Positions 1 to 12,549 of a stretch of DNA of 64,000 nt are shown here, piece by piece (positions within the stretch are counted from its first letter, which is position 1; each line of letters starts with the position of its first letter). The DNA is taken from the NCBI RefSeq assembly GCF_003286085.1, contig NW_020825298.1:6944001-7008000 (forward strand). Direction: 5' to 3'. Under the pieces are notes generated by a model. It had not been told where the DNA came from. It worked only from the letters and a program-made list of their open reading frames with translations, and made no database searches. Source of the stretch: Drosophila persimilis (lineage: Eukaryota; Arthropoda; Insecta; Diptera; Drosophilidae). A program made the translations under genes and the position numbers.

Positions 1-654
1 GCCTCATTGTTGTCTCGTCTGCTGTTGCACATTGATGATTGCTTATTTTGTTGCATGTTATTTGAGCAATCGACTCGTTGAAATCTTTCCCCCCTTCCGC
101 ACCCTCCCCTGTCTGCTATCATGGCAATTGGAAATGTTCTTGGCCCGGGTTTTCCATCCGGGCTGGAAGGCAAGCGGCGGCGGCAGTGATAAGAGCAGCC
201 AGGGCCAAAGCCAGTTTCAGTGCCAGGGGAGTCACAAATCCTTTTCAATGGCAAAACCAAGCAAAGATTGAAGTTGGGGCAAAAAACTGCGATTATAAAG
301 CTTTTCTACAACTCCCCCTCCCCCCCTCTCTATCGCTGACTCATTTTGTTTCCCTTAAACAGTTTTTGTGGTTTTTTTTTTTGCTAGAAATAATTGAATT
401 TGTTGCAGTTTGGGGCTGACTCCAAGTCTAATTTACTTTTCTGCACCTGTAAAAAAAGCTTAAAGCTTCTCTTTTTTTTGTTGTTTGAGTCATTTACGCT
501 TTTGTGGCGAAACGAGTTTCAATTGCGCAGCAAACACAAAAACAAACGTCCAGGAGGAAGGGTGGGGATGGGTTGGGTTGGGAGGAGGGTCTGTCAATTA
601 GCATCGAACATCGAGTATGGAGATGCTCAAAGAGCACGCAACTTTATTTTTCAT
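1..654. other. noncoding stretch
   Basis: No gene is supported. The sequence has poly-T and C-rich runs typical of fly intron or intergenic DNA; the short open frames have no recognisable domain. It leads into the tandem array that follows. Confidence 0.6.
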
Positions 655-1690
655 GTAAACATCAAATACATACTAAAGCGGTTGAATGTAAAACTGTTAG
701 TGTCAAACTGTGCATGTAGACGGTTCATCTAAAACTGTACATATAAAAAAGTTCATGTAAAACGGTTCAATGCATGTAAAAGGTGAATATAAAGCGGTGA
801 ATGTAAAATTGTTAATGTTAAACTGTGCATTGAAACGGTGCATGAAACCGGGTGTCGGCAAGGCCCTGTTGTTGTGTGAATTGGGAAGGGCGCTGCTGAT
901 GCTCTGTCGCTCACGTAAACGTGTGAAGAGCATTGATCGGCACCAATACACACACAATGACACTTTGTTCCATTTTGCCTGCTTTTTACACACACACACA
1001 CACACACCCACGAACTGCACTGTGTGCGGGCCGAGCGCTGTCTTAAACTGCTTGTTAAACTGTACATAAGAGCTTTACATCTAAACGGGGGCTGCAAAAC
1101 TGTGCCTGTAGGCGCTGCATGTAGACGAGTTGTGCATGTAAACGGTGAATGTAAAACTGGTTTTGTAAAACGGTGCATATTAAATAGCTGTTCATGTAAA
1201 ACTGTGCATGTAAACGGTGATTGTCAAACTGTGTTTGTAAAACGGTGCATATAAAATAGCTGTTCATGTAAAACTGTGCATGTAAACGGTGAATCAAAAA
1301 CTGTTTTTGTAAAACGGTGCATATAAAATAGCTGTTCATGTAAAACTGTGCATGTAAACGGTTATTGTGAAACTGTGTTTGTTAAACGGTTCATATAAAA
1401 TAGCATATTAAACTGTGCATGTAAACGGTGAATGTCAAACAGTGTGTTGTAAAACTGTGCATATAAAATAGCTGTTCATATACAACTGTGCAGGTTACCG
1501 GTGAATGTAAAACTGTTTGCAAAGAGGTTTATATAAAATAGCTGTTCATGTAAAACTGTTCATGTAAGCAGTGAATGTAAAACTGTGTTTGTAAAGAGGT
1601 TCATATAAAATAGCTGTTCATGTAAAACTGCATGTAAACGGTGAATCCAAAACGGTGCATCTATAACTGTAAATTTAGTTGCATGTTGAT
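655..1690. repeat. nested 24-bp / about 72-bp tandem array
   Basis: A short degenerate unit of the type GTAAAACTGTGCAT / GTAAACGGTGAAT recurs throughout. From about 1180 to 1640 it is organised into higher-order units marked by AAATAGCTGTTCATG. The landmark AAATAG falls at 1182, 1254, 1326, 1398, 1466, 1536 and 1618, giving spacings of 72, 72, 72, 68, 70 and 82. The 72-bp unit is about three 24-bp subunits. A (CA)n run at about 989-1007 interrupts the older, less ordered left part. The frames open across it arise from the repeat and are not taken as genes. Confidence 0.9.
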
Positions 1691-4600
1691 CATCATTTGA
1701 TCAACAAATTGACTAACTTTTACAGGGCTACAAGTGGGAAAATTTTGCCATTGCCGGTCTCTGCGTTTCACTGATCACATATTTTGCATTAATTTACATT
1801 GAACGGCCGCCAATTTGTCGCATAATTATGAATGCTGTCTGTAGGGGGGAGGAGGAGGAGGAGTCTATTGTATGGCTTTTGGTTGACTCGAATGTTGGGG
1901 CTTTCCCCCGATTTATAATTCCATCTTAAGCGGATTTCGTGTACCTCTACCCCAATCCCCCCCTCCTCTCTCTGCCATTTCCCTGACTTTTTTTCTGTGG
2001 TCAGCAGCAACAGCAGAAAATTCTGATTGAATTTCTTTTATCATTTTCGTTTATTCTTTTTTTTATAGAAATTTTTCTATTATATTTTGGGATGATGAGA
2101 GGGAAGGGCAAAGGCAAAGGGGAAATGCGGTGTGTGGCAGTCATTGGATCGTTGCATCCTTCGTCCTGGTCTTATTTCTCTCTGGAGAGGTTTGCATTGG
2201 TTTAGAATTCAATTATGTATTGGGGGCCAGGCAGGCGGCGGCAGCGACAGGACACACGATACCCTCGGATTATTTCCCCCTTCCCAGACCCCAGAGCCCA
2301 GGGTATGCCCCGTGCCTGCATTTCGCACTCGTTTGTCGTCTGCAGCTTTATTTGTTGTGTTATCAACATTATCATCGGGCTGTCCTTTTTCTCTTGTTGC
2401 CAGAGGACATGCTGCTGCTGCTGCTGCTGTGTGTCCAGTATCCAGTGTCCAGTGTCCTGTTTGCCTGTTGCTGACTTTTTTTTCGCAATATGATATTTAT
2501 AGTTATTTCATACTTATTTTATACAATCTGCTATTCGTTGCAGTTCTCCTTCGAAAGAGGGAAATCTTCTTAAAGCTTGGCACAGGGATCCATCTCCTCC
2601 GACGACTTGGCCAATTGTCATTTCACTTGGAAAAATTGTTCGGCCAGAAACGAGGAGAAAATTTTTCAATTTCATCTTGGGGGGATTTTGCTGCTCTGCA
2701 TTTAATCGAAGGGAAAACGAGAGAAATGTGAGAAGGAAGCAAAGTCCATTACCGAAAAAAACATAAACAAATTGTTTGGCACTCCTTCGAGGCTCACACA
2801 CACACACACACGCCCATCTAATCTGTTCAATAACTTGGAAAATCATTGCCAATAAATCAAAATGACTTTGCAGGATATGTGCTAGACACGAAGTGGATGT
2901 GGATGTGGGATGTTGAATGTTGAATGTCCAGTGCCCAAGGCCCTAGGCAGCCCAAAACGATAAGAAATCAATGTCCGTCTGGCGGCCCCCCCATTGTGTC
3001 TGGCTCTCAAGAACTCAAGGCTTTAAGGTCTTGTAGGGAAATTTAAAATTCACACACACACACACACGCACTTCCCCGGAAGTGGGGGGCGGCATAAATT
3101 TCACACTTTATTTTGTGCAACATCAGCAGAGAAAATCTACGAGTAAAATGAAAGGGGTATCTATCAGGGCAGAAGAATGTGACGTTTGAATGCCCTTTCC
3201 TTGGCCAAAGGAGTGGAGAAAATTATGTGAAAAGGGTCTTCGTTTTTCGGTCTGCCTCGATCTCGTAGAGGCTCGGGAGGGGATAAATCTGTAGATACAA
3301 AGGCTATAAAAGTTTCCAAGAAACAACCAAAAACAAAAGAGATTAAACGTCTTAGAAAAAAAGAGTATATTTATTTGCTCTCTTCATAGAATGAGTCTTG
3401 GAAAGAACTGTTAAAATCTGTGAAGGATCTTGTTTGTAGAAGAGCGGATCGAGACGTAGGTTTCCAAAGAAAATTACAAAGATGTAGAATGAGAAGATCG
3501 TAGTAGAATGTATATAGTAGTAGAATGTATATAGTAGTTGAATGTATATAGTAGTAGAATGTAGAATGTATATCGTATATTTTGCTCTGGTATTCGTGTT
3601 GTCCGTATGTCCGTAAACGGCCGTTTGAAACGGGTTGAAACACCTCTTAAGTTCTATCCTACCAGCCAGGGCCAACCCAGCGCCATGTGGGTCGCAGGAG
3701 AAAGATCTAACAGTCCGTCGGAGCTGTCGTAGGATGGCCAACAGCTGTTGTTCCCCGCTAGAATGCTGCTGCCCTGATCAGATCCGTAAAACCACTCTAC
3801 CAAACGGTATTTCACGATTCATTCCGTAAGATCTTTCTCTCTTCTACTAAGTGAGAGTCAAGGGAATGGTTTTCTTCATTCTCTCTTTCTAGAATGAGGT
3901 TCCATTCCCTCAACCCCCAAGAATCCAGCAATAAACCTTTGTAAATCCTCCCTCCTCTTTTTGGGGGCCTTTGGGGGCTGTTTTATGTTTTGGTTTTCCC
4001 TTATTTTGTATTTTTTTTTCTCTTTTGCTGTTGTTGTATTCCAGATTCTTAACGCTGCAGTTAGCACATCATTTTGTCGGGGCATGGAATTGTTTCGGTG
4101 GTCGGTCGCTCTCCATTATCTCTCGCTTGCGATCCAATGAAGTGTGCAAAGTGTTGTCAAACCATCTCTAGTGCCTGCTCGTCGACAGCCCACCCACCAC
4201 CCAACACCCTCCACCCCACCACCCCACTTCTACAGTGACCATTTGTGCATAAGCACTGCCAAGGGGGAGTTACCATTAAGCAGGGGCGTGGGTTAGAGCT
4301 TTGTTGGGCCAGAAGGGGTATCGCCACGAAAACTAGTTTGGGAGGCTCTAAATGGGCTAAAAATAGGCATTACGTGCCACTCCTGAACGGCTCGTCTGAT
4401 TTTTAGGGACTGCCTAAAATGCTGTCTGAAAATTCTTCTAGTAGCTGCATCTTTCCTCTTTACTTAACAAAAATAATTACTACGATATCTTTCAACACTT
4501 TGGCGCTAGAATTCTTCAAGTTTGGCTGTTTTTTTTGTACCAAATTCTGGGTTATGGAACATAATTGCATTGATTGAAAATATATTTGAAAGAAAACTGA

Positions 4601-4743
4601 ACCTTTTTTTTTTACATCACAGTACAACAGAATTTGTTGCTGTTTATGTACTCCTGTCTTTTTTTCTACCTTTTCCAATCCAAATATCAACAGAACAGAG
4701 CTTAAAATTTGTACAAAAATAAAGTTTTTTTTTTTAAATCTCA
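1691..4743. other. noncoding stretch upstream of the RRM gene
   Basis: No gene is supported. It holds (CA)n runs near 2795 and 3051, a small 17-18 bp minisatellite (3500-3573) and a good-looking 3' splice acceptor at 1726 (see findings). The last 30 bases before the RRM gene are T-rich. Confidence 0.5.
3500..3573. repeat. 17-18 bp minisatellite
   Basis: About four copies of a unit close to TAGTAGAATGTATATAG, read directly from the sequence. Confidence 0.85.
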
Positions 4744-5799
4744 ATGGATGTGAAATGCTCCTCCTCTCCTGCCCAGCAACTGACGAAGAACAAGGAGGAT
4801 ACAGGCGTTGATAAACCCTCGGGCGATGGCAATCCTCCAAATCTCGGAAAGAAAGCCTCGCGGCTTGCAAGGAGCTTAAAGACAGTCTCGCATTCCGAAA
4901 CCGATTATAATTCTTTAGACGGGAAAAGATTATCGCGACGACAACTGGCAAGAAAACGACGAGAAGACTCGATCAAGTGCCTGGATCTGGAGCGCAAGTT
5001 CTTTGCCCCCCAAGCGTCCCCCGATGTTTTGATTATACGTTTTCCCGATCCCGAGATAACGTCGGACTTGGTGGCTGGCTTATCCGCGAACATCAGCGAG
5101 GCCATCGGCGGCAGCCCGAGCAGCCGCTTGGAGCCACGCTACTGCACGGCCCGCCTGAAGGCAGGAGCGGACGTGGAGGCGACCATCAGCGAGATCAATC
5201 GGGTGCCATTCGGCAACGGCTTTCTGAAGGCCGAGCGCCAAGTCTTTAGCGCAGAAGAGGAGGCCAAATCCATCGACACGCGGTGCCTGGAGGTGTCCCA
5301 TATACCCGAAAATATGAACAAATCGGCCATCAAGGCATTGTTTGGCACGGCCAAAATGGTGGATATGGGCGGGATGAGGAAGGCCACGCGTGCCCTGGTT
5401 CGCTTTGCCACATTCGAACTGGCCAGAGAGGCCTTTGGGGACGTGTCGGTGGCAAGTCCTCAACTGAGTGTTCGCTTTCGTCGTGTGAGGAGGCACTCCG
5501 GCCTGAAGAAGGCCACTACCAGCGATAGCGATGCCTCCAAGGAAGAAATGATCGAACGGGAGGTCACGAGTGTGCAGCATGATCGAGATATCCACAAACT
5601 GAAGCTGCAAATGTCCGATTATGGTGCCATCATCAGGAATCTGCTGGCCCGACAAGTCATTTCCGGAATGAAGCCCAAAATGGAGGCAAATTCGTATCCG
5701 GAAATGCACACACCCTATCCCACACCCGCCTATCGACTGATGACGCTACCCATTGGCCAGGATAATGATGCTGCCGCCAGACTCTCAAATAAACCATAA
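4744..5799 (+). CDS. intronless gene for a protein with two divergent RRM-like domains
   Basis: An uninterrupted 351-residue frame starts at the first ATG after a T-rich leader; an AATAAA signal at 5847-5852 lies about 50 bases after the stop. Residues 61-73 (KRLSRRQLARKRR) look like a nuclear localisation signal. Residues about 94-168 resemble an RRM, with RNP2-like VLIIRF near 95-100 and an RNP1-like strand near RYCTARLKA (132-140). Residues about 180-248 resemble a second, with RNP2-like CLEVSHIP (181-188) and RNP1-like RALVRF (216-221). A charged segment at about 256-310 could form a helix. The aromatic residues of classical RNP motifs are largely missing, so RNA binding is an inference from fold pattern. 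Codon use is GC-rich at third positions, unlike the flanks, which supports a real gene. No specific orthologue was recognised. The lack of introns would fit a retrogene. It is on the same strand as the fucosyltransferases. Confidence 0.82.
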   Translation: MDVKCSSSPAQQLTKNKEDTGVDKPSGDGNPPNLGKKASRLARSLKTVSHSETDYNSLDGKRLSRRQLARKRREDSIKCLDLERKFFAPQASPDVLIIRFPDPEITSDLVAGLSANISEAIGGSPSSRLEPRYCTARLKAGADVEATISEINRVPFGNGFLKAERQVFSAEEEAKSIDTRCLEVSHIPENMNKSAIKALFGTAKMVDMGGMRKATRALVRFATFELAREAFGDVSVASPQLSVRFRRVRRHSGLKKATTSDSDASKEEMIEREVTSVQHDRDIHKLKLQMSDYGAIIRNLLARQVISGMKPKMEANSYPEMHTPYPTPAYRLMTLPIGQDNDAAARLSNKP

Positions 5800-5846
5800 C
5801 CAACGACCAAGGAATAGATCCCCACAGTCTCAAGGGTTACCCGGAA

Positions 5847-5852
5847 AATAAA
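5847..5852 (+). terminator. poly(A) signal of the RRM gene
   Basis: A canonical AATAAA hexamer lies 48 bases downstream of the TAA stop codon of the RRM gene, in the expected orientation. Confidence 0.7.
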
Positions 5853-5859
5853 GCACGAC

Positions 5860-8800
5860 TTGGCAATCCATATTCATTCTTTCAAAATTTTATATACTAC
5901 AATTTCGTACAAGAAAAGTCTGTTTCTGTTGAATATTAGATCTAAAATTTTTTTTTATTTATTACAAATTTAAACTTAATTGAACTCTGATTCGGCATCA
6001 AAATATGATGTTCTATGTAAACATCGATTAACTTGGAAAAATCAACGGATTTTTAAATATGCGGAATTTTTTTTAAAATTTATTTCTTTACAATTTATTC
6101 AGACTAATTTTTGAGCACAATATTAATCCAGTGCCCGCCTTTATTGGACACCATAAAATGTCCGCTTTTTGCTTCTTTTTTCATCACTTTTTTGAGCATA
6201 TCGGGTTCGGGTGGTGAAGCGATGTTTTCGGCACGAATATTTGCTTAGAGATTCAATGCTATGAGGCTTAATGGCGTTAAGTTTTCTTGTCAAATATAAC
6301 CACAAAAAGAAGTCCGGAGACTTCAAATCTGGTGTAATTTATGAAGAAAAATACAGCATTTTCTCATGGCAATGTGAATGAGAATAAATCTACGAAAATC
6401 TTTGAGAATTTTCTAGACTTTTTTTTGTATTTGTTTTCTGAAAATTGAATGATCTCTAGTTCGGGTTCTAGTATTTAAGAGATTGATTGATTCTTTCGCT
6501 CGAAAGTATTTCTGGCTATTTTTCTGAAATATTCCTCCATTTGAAATCCTCTTTGAGTCCCGGACGACGCCTCTGTTCGACCCAAAATGAGCCTTCACTG
6601 ACTAGACCGCATTGCTGTGAACCTCTCTGTGCCCCCAAAAATCGCCACCCTTTACCCCCTTCCAGATGCCATACTTGGGGCTACTTTGGGGGCTGCTCGT
6701 GCTGCTCCTCCTCCTGCTCCTCCTGCTGCTCCTCCTCCTGCTGCTCCTCCTCCTATTCCTCTTCCTGCTCCTCCTCCTGCTGCACCCCCTCCTGTTCCCC
6801 TTCCTGCTCCTCCTCCTGCTGCTGTCCACGTTTAATGTCACTGGCAAAGTCGCAAATTGCTGTGCATGAGCTTTTTATGTTCATGCAAATGTCACCAACT
6901 GCAACGCTTTCTGATGCATCAAGGGGGGGATGGGGGGGGCCTCCTCTTTTTCAGCTATGAAAACTCAAACTTTGAACTGCACTGAGAAAAAACCAAAGAA
7001 ACTTACCCGAAGAAAATCCCCATTTCGGTGGCACTTTATGCGGAATTTCTTTCGGTGTACTTGGACCAACGCGCTTCATAATGTGCCCCATTTGGCCGGG
7101 TCTCCAGCTCCAGCTCCGGCTCCAGCTCCGACTCCGGCTCTTGCCTTTTGTTTGGACTGCAACGAAAAATGCACTCAAAAGTTTACACAGAAAGGCCATA
7201 AGTGGCCTCCCGAAAATGCAGAACGACAGGCAGGAGCAGGACCAGAGGTATCCCCCCCTCCCCCCCTCTAGAGTCCGTACTGTCTCCTGTGTGTGTGTGT
7301 GTCTCCTCTCCTCTTTATCCAGTCATTTCTCGCTTAGACAGAGAGTGGACGAGGAAATCCCTACTCTCTTCTCGTCCCCGTTTCTCGTTTCGTTTCGTTT
7401 CGTTTCGTTTCGTTTCGTTTCTCTATCTCTTGTTTTCCGCTTAAAATCAGATGTCGAAATAATTTGCAACACGTCGCTTGCCACGTGTGGTGGCAGGGAC
7501 AGGAGCAGGGACAGGGGGAGATCAGAACTGGGGAAATGGCAACGGAGATGTCTCCAAAGTGGCACGTGTCTATGGACTTTTTGGGCGGCACATTTGCTTT
7601 CACAACAGCAACAGCGACAGCAGCGGCTTACAAGGCGGCAATAGAGGGGTGGCATCATTGCGGGGGAGGGGGGGACAATGCGCAGATTAATCAGAAATTA
7701 ATAATTAGAGGATTCTTTGGATAAATTTGAGGAGAAATTGTAGAAAACCAGGGGGGTTCCTGCGGGTTTCACTGCACGAAAAAAAACCTTTCGTCGGACC
7801 AGGCACGGGGCGGCCTTTGTACTTTGGGTATATAAGATGTCTACGGGATTCGTTTGCAGCCTCGAGATTTTTGGAAACTGAAAACATTTCCATACAATTC
7901 TGCATATTGGGCGATCCTGCCGCCACACTGCACGAAAGGCACTAAAAGGAATCTATTTCAGGCTGGAGTTGAGCTCCGCTTGTCCAGGGTCTGCCACAAC
8001 GAATTTGAAGTTGTTGAAGAGACTTTTTTGGTGGGGGTTGGAGGTCAAAAGGCCGTGCAGTGCTGGTCTTCAAGAGAGTCTGAGACAAAGGACGTGGGAG
8101 ATGGTTGTCCTTCGCTCTTGGAAACGTGGCAGAGGGTGGATCGCTGGGCTCGAGAGGTCAAGGACAGATGTTGTCGGAGCAGTGCGTGAATGCAGGCTCT
8201 CTATTGCCGAGACAGCTCAAGCCATCTACTCTTCAATGAGGCCTACTTATAGTGTGCTTTGCATTGACATCCCGGGGAGAGGGTAGATGGTAATTCGCTC
8301 TTAAATTATGCTCTCATTATTTATTGAAACGCCACATTATTTCTCAATCTCCGACAAGGCACTCTCTACTTCTCTTCGTTGAAGAAATTCATACATAAGT
8401 GGTTTTATTAGTATTTATTTAGCCCAGAAACTAGGTTGCATGCCCCCAAATGCAATTAAGGCTGATCATTATGATGTTCGATGCCCTGCCCTGACCAGCC
8501 ATGTGACAATGAAATTGCCCCCCGAATAAGGCCGAAATCTGAACTGCAACCGAAACAATCAACTGACAAGAACAACAACAGCAGTGCACTCAATCGAGAG
8601 GCACATCTGGGTCCGTGTCGAGTGGTGGATGGGTGCTGTTTAGGCCGAGAGCAACAAACTTAATTAAATTGTACAGCCTATATCCAGATATACAGATACA
8701 CAGATACCCAGATGTGTGGATCGAGTTTCTCTATTCCCTCCCATGTTTACATGGCGCAAATAATTCGAAAATAACAATAAATTAAGACAAAGCTGGACCT

Positions 8801-9149
8801 AAAACCGAATACGTATTATTGGGATCGAAAGATATGCAGAGTTCTGGCGGTGTGGAGGTTGGGGAAGGCTGCAGACCCCAAGAAAAACAAGACGGAAACC
8901 GAGATGGAATGAACGATTGCATTCAAGTACAGTTTTGATCGGCTGTGATGATATATGGGGGAATTATTTTATTAAGCGGATGCTTAAGGTGTAATTTTAA
9001 AAGTATATTTTATACATAGTGTGGGAGATTTATTATCCATAAGGGATCAATCATCGCCTTATGGCATCAGAGATGTTGAAATTGTTGATCCTTGAAACAT
9101 TTAAATCTTTTGAAAGTTTTTTTTTAGTTTTTTATTTTAAAATTTTTTT
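5860..9149. other. noncoding stretch with low-complexity runs
   Basis: No gene is supported. It holds a CTG/CTC-rich run (about 6690-6835), a CTCCGG/CTCCAG run (about 7103-7145), a pentanucleotide TTTCG array (about 7384-7421) and short GT runs. Open frames across these encode only low-complexity poly-Leu, Ala-Pro or Cys-Ser stretches and are repeat artefacts. Confidence 0.6.
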
Positions 9150-9715
9150 TTAGTTTTAGTTGTTTTTTTTAGATTGTTTTTTTTTTAATTGTTTTTTTTT
9201 TAATTGTTTTTTTTTAAATTGTTTTTTTTTAAATTGTTTTTTTTTAAATTGTTTTTTTTTAAATTGTTTTTTTAAAATTGTTTTTTTAGTTGTTTTTTTT
9301 TTAAAGTTGTTTTTTTTTTTAAAGTTGTTTTTAGTTGTTTTTTTTTTTAAAGTTGTTTTTAGTTGTTTTTTTTTTTAAAGTTGTTTTTAGTTGTTTTTTA
9401 GTTGTTTTTTAGTTGTTTTTTAGTTGTTTTTTAGTTGTTTTTTAGTTGTTTTTTAGTTGTTTTTTAGTTGTTTTTTAGTTGTTTTTTAGTTGTTTTTTAG
9501 TTGTTTTTTAGTTGTTTTTTTTAGTTGTTTTTTAGTTGTTTTTTAGTTGTTTTTTAGTTGTTTTTTAGTTGTTTTTTAGTTGTTTTTTAGTTGTTTTTTA
9601 GTTGTTTTTTAGTTGTTTTTTAGTTGTTTTTTAGTTGTTTTTTAGTTGTTTTTTAGTTGTTTTTTAGTTGTTTTTTAGTTATTTTTAGTTATTTTTTTTA
9701 TTTTTAGTTTTTTAA
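9150..9715. repeat. T-rich minisatellite, 11-bp unit
   Basis: The left part is a degenerate series of T-runs separated by AATTG or AAATTG. From about 9380 to 9690 it becomes an almost perfect array of the 11-bp unit TTGTTTTTTAG, about 28 copies. This is strongly strand-asymmetric, with T runs on the + strand. Confidence 0.95.
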
Positions 9716-11841
9716 AGTTGTTTTTTCTTGTTAGATTTTCTTTTTTTCGAATTTTTGTGGATCAGTTTTAGGTATTATTGATAGCTTTTAGACGTTTTAG
9801 AACACTTTCTATTTTCGACCATTTTCGATATTTTAGAACACTTGATAGATAGTGTTTGATATTTAGATCGCTTTTGATATTTTAGTTCACTTTGTCGTTT
9901 TGGGCCTTTTTGGATGTTTTAGTTCATATTTTAATCCTTTTAGATAAATTTCAGATATTTCAGATCTTACCTTATACTTTTGAAAATATTCTTTAGATCT
10001 TCTAGACCTTTCATCAGTTGATGTAGTTCTTCCTTGCAATCTTTTAGCCCTTATTTTGTTGATTGATGATTTTTGAAATCATTCCTTGGATATTTTACAT
10101 CTTCCTGCTTTTGCTTTGGATCTTTCTAACCTTTCTTCAGTTAATTCATTAGATCATTCTTTAGATCTTGTATTGTAGATCTCGTAGATATTTGCCACTC
10201 CAAAAGTACACGATTTTGCTGAATGCTTCCCAGCACAGTGGCACGTGCAAGGACGAAGAGAAGCAGAGAGTAGAGCCAACAGATGTGCACCATAAAGTGT
10301 GTTTACTGTGCCAAAAACAGACTATTTACAAACTGAATCTAAATGAGCGGCCGAGCACAGCTGAGACGAGACGAGCCCAGAGACCAAAAGTGCAATAAAT
10401 TAAAACAAAGTTGAGGAATAAATTCGATATTAATATCATCTAAAAGTGTCACAGAGCATTACCTCCGAAATTGTGGGGCGGGAGGGGCGTGGCCACATAG
10501 AGGCCACGAAGGAGAAAGGAGAGAATGAGAACTTAAATTGGTAGCAGCTGAGCAATCGGGGCAATAAACCACAATCGAATAAATTCGCTTCTCAATGGGC
10601 TACTTCTCTTCTGGCTCTGCCCCTGCTCCTGCCCCTGCTCCTGGGGATTCTTCTGTTACTCCGAACTCCTCCAATAATACCCTTTCTTGCCCTCCTTGGT
10701 TGGTTGGTTGGTTGGTACTCCACATCCTGGCCAGAAACACGGATATAAATTTCAATTTCCGACACTCTAAGTGGCGGCCAAATGAAATAACATTTTCATT
10801 TAACCTGCATTCGATTCCACACACAGAAAAGGGGCGAAAAGGAGAGAGAAAGAGCCACAGACAGCGACTACACGTCTCTGCATCCATCCATACATCCATA
10901 CATGTGGGGGGAAGGGTGTGTGTGTGTGTGTGTCCATTATCGACTGCTTTCCCTCAGCTAGAGATGAGAGCGTGAGCGTGGCTAGATAAGAGCTTTTTCT
11001 AGGAATTCCCTAAAGATTCCAATGGATTTATACTTTGAGTATCCTTTCGACTATGGGAAATTTGCACAGCTCACGCTTCCATCACCAACAAAAAAAAAAA
11101 ATATAGCTTGGCCTGCTCCTCGTTCTTTCTAGTTCGACTCGCCTTTTGCATTACAGATTTCATTGCATTCCTCGGCGATGCACAGGCATCAAACACGCAC
11201 GCATTCCGGGGGCAAGCCTTCCTGCCAAGAGGAATCTTCTCCACTTCTCTGGACGAGAGAGCAACAGGAGGCAGCAGCAGCCGCACCACCAGCAGCCGCA
11301 CCAGACACTCATGAAATTGGCCATAAATAACATTTTCTTTACATTTCATTTGGGGGCCAAGTCGTCGGGCATCCGTGTGTTTCTTAATAGTGTTTGGCAT
11401 CTCTCTACGGTTTCTGGTCCTTCTTCTGCTTAACCAACTGGGCGTGGCTAAGTTGCAATTAGACAGAGACGGCAGCAGAGAGCGCGAGGGAGAGAGGGAG
11501 AGAATGTGTGCACTTCAATTGATTTCCGCCTTGCAACTTGGACGCTAATTAAAGTTGATTTTTAATTTTTCGTTGGCCAAGCGAAAAGGTTTATTGCGAA
11601 AAAGGGAGGATTTTTATATGACAGACGACGTTTTGGTGGATTCTGGGACTAACTTTTGACAGATTTCGAACCCAAAAGAAACTCGAAATTGAAGGAAAGC
11701 TAATGGGGGGGATTAAAGGATTGGTATTTGAAGTGTGTGCAAGGGGATTATCGAATAACGTAGTTTACAATCAAAAACATGGCATGGATAAGACTAGGAT
11801 TATTTAAAGGCACGTAACAAGATTAGGCTTGGTCTTGGCCA
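9716..11841. other. noncoding stretch
   Basis: No gene is supported. The first 450 bases carry degenerate GATCTTTTAG-like words. A (GT)n tract lies at about 10915-10933. Nothing else is recognised. Confidence 0.5.
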
Positions 11842-12331
11842 TTATTGAGACAGTGGTTTCGTGGAATAGGCCTACCTTTTGGGGATACCACATTAAAAAA
11901 AGCGCGCCCTGAACTTTACCTCAATATAAGGTGGTGTGGAAAGAAGTTCAAATGTTTTCAAAAACAATCCAAAATTAAATTCACAACAAATCTGAAGAGA
12001 TATATATGTATAGATATACAATTATATATATATATGCAAGAGTGCAAATTTGCACTTAATTTAACTCTAAGAACACTGCTACAAATCGGCCTTACTTTAA
12101 AGACAGCCGTTGATACTAGCTATCATTGTTTGGTTCTTGTTCGGCCTTCCCACTGGCCGTGTTTGGGGAACAATGGAGCTTACAAATGCTTTTAAAAGCG
12201 GCTCAAGTCGACTCGAAGGTCCCCAAGAGTGACCCCATTGCAATGCTTTGCAATGGCCTCCCCGTGGTGTTCCCTGGGTACCAATTTATTTATTAAATTG
12301 GGAGCTAATTCGAGCGGCGTCTAAGTATAGT
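11842..12331 (+). mobile_element. dispersed element family R, copy 1 (truncated)
   Basis: From TTGAGACAGTGG to TCTAAGTATAGTT this stretch is nearly identical to parts of 17265-17752 and 22672-23163. Shared landmarks are CCTACCTTTTGGGGATACCA, GCAAATTTGCACTTAATTTA and GAGCTAATTCGAGCGGCGTC. It lacks the GAGA-type minisatellite and the TGCACGCGCAGTGTTGCT block found in the 5' part of copies 2 and 3, so it is 5' truncated. It has no coding capacity. The family was not identified: no terminal inverted repeats or LTRs are visible, and a Helitron-like (DINE-1/SGM) or LTR-derived origin are both open. Confidence 0.8.
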
Positions 12332-12549
12332 TACAAATATATATGTACATATATGTGCATTTTTTATATAGAAAAGTAACTGAAAAAGCGATTTGATAAT
12401 CTGTTGAAAAAACCATTTTGTAAACTTTTAATAGCACGGTTTTATTATATGTTCTTCCTTCTTGATCGTCGTATTCGAATGATTGAGTGTTGGCATATCG
12501 GTACTGGTCGATGAGTAAATCTTAAACTAATATTCAAATCTTACAATTT

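Noticed and set aside
5080-5709. Minus-strand open frame of 209 residues
   Set aside because: It lies opposite the RRM gene and has no domain; the + strand frame is longer and has a start context, domains and a poly(A) signal.
6666-6869. Leu-rich frame resembling a signal or membrane protein
   Set aside because: It is a CTG/CTC low-complexity run readable in all frames.
9380-9690. Regular repeats considered as a CRISPR array
   Set aside because: The 11-bp units are contiguous without unique spacers, and the genome is eukaryotic.
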